Source: Burkholderiales bacterium (GTDB lineage: Bacteria > Pseudomonadota > Gammaproteobacteria > Burkholderiales > SG8-39). Taken from it: a stretch of DNA of 6,514 nucleotides. This document shows positions 5,826 through 6,514 of this stretch, one piece after another. The notes under the pieces were generated by a model that had not been told where the DNA came from, made no database searches, and worked only from the letters and a program-made list of their open reading frames with translations. The stretch lies in contig JAENXP010000138.1 of assembly GCA_016649475.1 (NCBI GenBank), forward strand, positions 1 through 6,514, read 5' to 3'. The first letter of the stretch is position 1. Each line of letters begins with the position of its first letter. Made by a program: the position numbers and the translations under genes.

Positions 5826-6514
5826 ATGAACGCGTTTTCCAGGCTCAGCCTCGTCCACCGGTTTCTGCTCATCGGCTCCCTGATCCTGCTGGGCGGGATG
5901 GCGCTGATCGGCACCTGGGTGGGCAGTCAGATCGAAACCGGGGTCATCAGCGGCACCGGGATTGTGACCAATATGTATCTGGATGGCGCCATTTCCCCTC
6001 ATGTGCAGTCTTTGGCTGCGGGGGAGCGCCTGGGCGATGCTGACAGGGTCGCGCTGGATCGGATGCTCTCGGGTACGCACCTGGGCGAGCACATCGTGGC
6101 GCTCAAGATCTGGGGGCGCAATGGCCGCATCATTTACAACAGCACCGATCCGTCAGCGGTGGGGACCATCTATGCGATGGAGGCTCCGCTGGCGTCGGCG
6201 TTTTCCGGCGAGGTGCGCTCGCGCATCGTGGAACAGGCGGAGCTGGAGAACGTTTTCAGGGACACCCGCTGGTCGCGCCTGATCGAGACCTATAGCCCGC
6301 TGCGCTCCGAACGCGACCGGTCCGTGCTGGCGGTGGCGGGATTTTTCCATACCGCCGAGGGCCTGGGGCAGAGCGTGCGCGCGGCGCAACTGCGCAGCTG
6401 GGGCGTGCACGGCGCGATAACCCTGGCTATGCTGGTGCTGCTCGCGACTCTGGTCAAAAAAGCAAACGACATCATTGCGGCGACGCAGCGCGAACTCAAG
6501 GAAAAGGTTGCGCA
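5826..6514 (+). CDS. Membrane-bound sensor protein, N-terminal part (probable histidine kinase; cut by window edge)
   Basis: An open frame of 229 codons runs off the right edge with no stop. Residues 13-33 are the first membrane helix. Residues 34-190 form a periplasmic sensing domain, and 196-210 (GAITLAMLVLLATLV) the second helix. A charged linker (QRELKEKVA at 221-229) then begins, of the kind that enters a coiled coil. Within the sensor domain, LKIWGRNGRIIYNSTDPSAVG (93-113) and FSGEVRS (126-132) resemble the Cache/PDC-type ligand domains of kinases and cyclases. The output domain is outside the window: a histidine kinase is most likely, a diguanylate cyclase or chemoreceptor possible. 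The ATG at 5826 is the first possible start because an in-frame TAG sits at 5811-5813; the ribosome site is weak. It is divergent from the rhodanese operon across 256 bases and may regulate it. Confidence 0.8.
   Translation, partial: MNAFSRLSLVHRFLLIGSLILLGGMALIGTWVGSQIETGVISGTGIVTNMYLDGAISPHVQSLAAGERLGDADRVALDRMLSGTHLGEHIVALKIWGRNGRIIYNSTDPSAVGTIYAMEAPLASAFSGEVRSRIVEQAELENVFRDTRWSRLIETYSPLRSERDRSVLAVAGFFHTAEGLGQSVRAAQLRSWGVHGAITLAMLVLLATLVKKANDIIAATQRELKEKVA

Noticed and set aside
5570..5914. N-terminal extension of the rhodanese protein up to 5914
   Set aside because: It would overlap the divergent sensor gene, the added residues look random, and a clear signal peptide starts at 5569.
1..6514. 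tRNA, rRNA, CRISPR array, insertion sequence or phage attachment site
   Set aside because: Reading both strands showed no cloverleaf, no regularly spaced repeats, no transposase and no terminal inverted repeats with target duplication.

Overview
The window is GC-rich, densely coded DNA from a Gram-negative proteobacterium. The dnaE and acylphosphatase sequences, the abundance of c-type cytochromes and the Tat/Sec periplasmic enzymes suggest a respiratory, possibly sulfur- or metal-oxidising betaproteobacterium. That assignment is inference from protein style; no rRNA or other definitive marker is present.

Layout, left to right. (1) 2-901, plus strand: the 3' end of dnaE (DNA polymerase III alpha subunit), cut by the window edge. 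(2) 909-1178, minus: a small acylphosphatase, converging on dnaE with only 7 bases between the stop codons. (3) 1179-1310: a spacer with two hairpins. (4) 1311-1601, minus: a small secreted monohaem cytochrome c of the c5 type. (5) 1650-1679: a strong GC hairpin, probably the terminator of the next operon. (6) 1712-5569, minus: a tight four-gene operon read in the order tandem rhodanese protein, membrane-anchored hexahaem cytochrome c, Tat-exported 16-cysteine ferredoxin, NrfD-type membrane protein. Spacings are 14 bases, 14 bases and a 1-base overlap. (7) 5570-5825: a 256-base divergent promoter region with a striking palindrome. (8) 5826 to the right edge, plus: the N-terminal sensor half of a membrane-bound signalling protein, most likely a histidine kinase.

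How it may work together. NrfD proteins exchange electrons with the quinone pool. The NrfC/DsrO-like ferredoxin passes electrons between NrfD and periplasmic partners, and the hexahaem cytochrome and c5 cytochrome are plausible partners. The operon therefore looks like a quinone/periplasm electron-transfer module related to the Nrf, Dsr(J)OP, Qrc and alternative complex III families. It has no molybdopterin, nitrite or sulfite reductase catalytic subunit. In their place are an unusual 4+2 haem fusion cytochrome and a secreted two-domain rhodanese that lacks the usual catalytic cysteine in both domains. The divergent sensor gene may control it. This module is the part of the window most likely to be undescribed.
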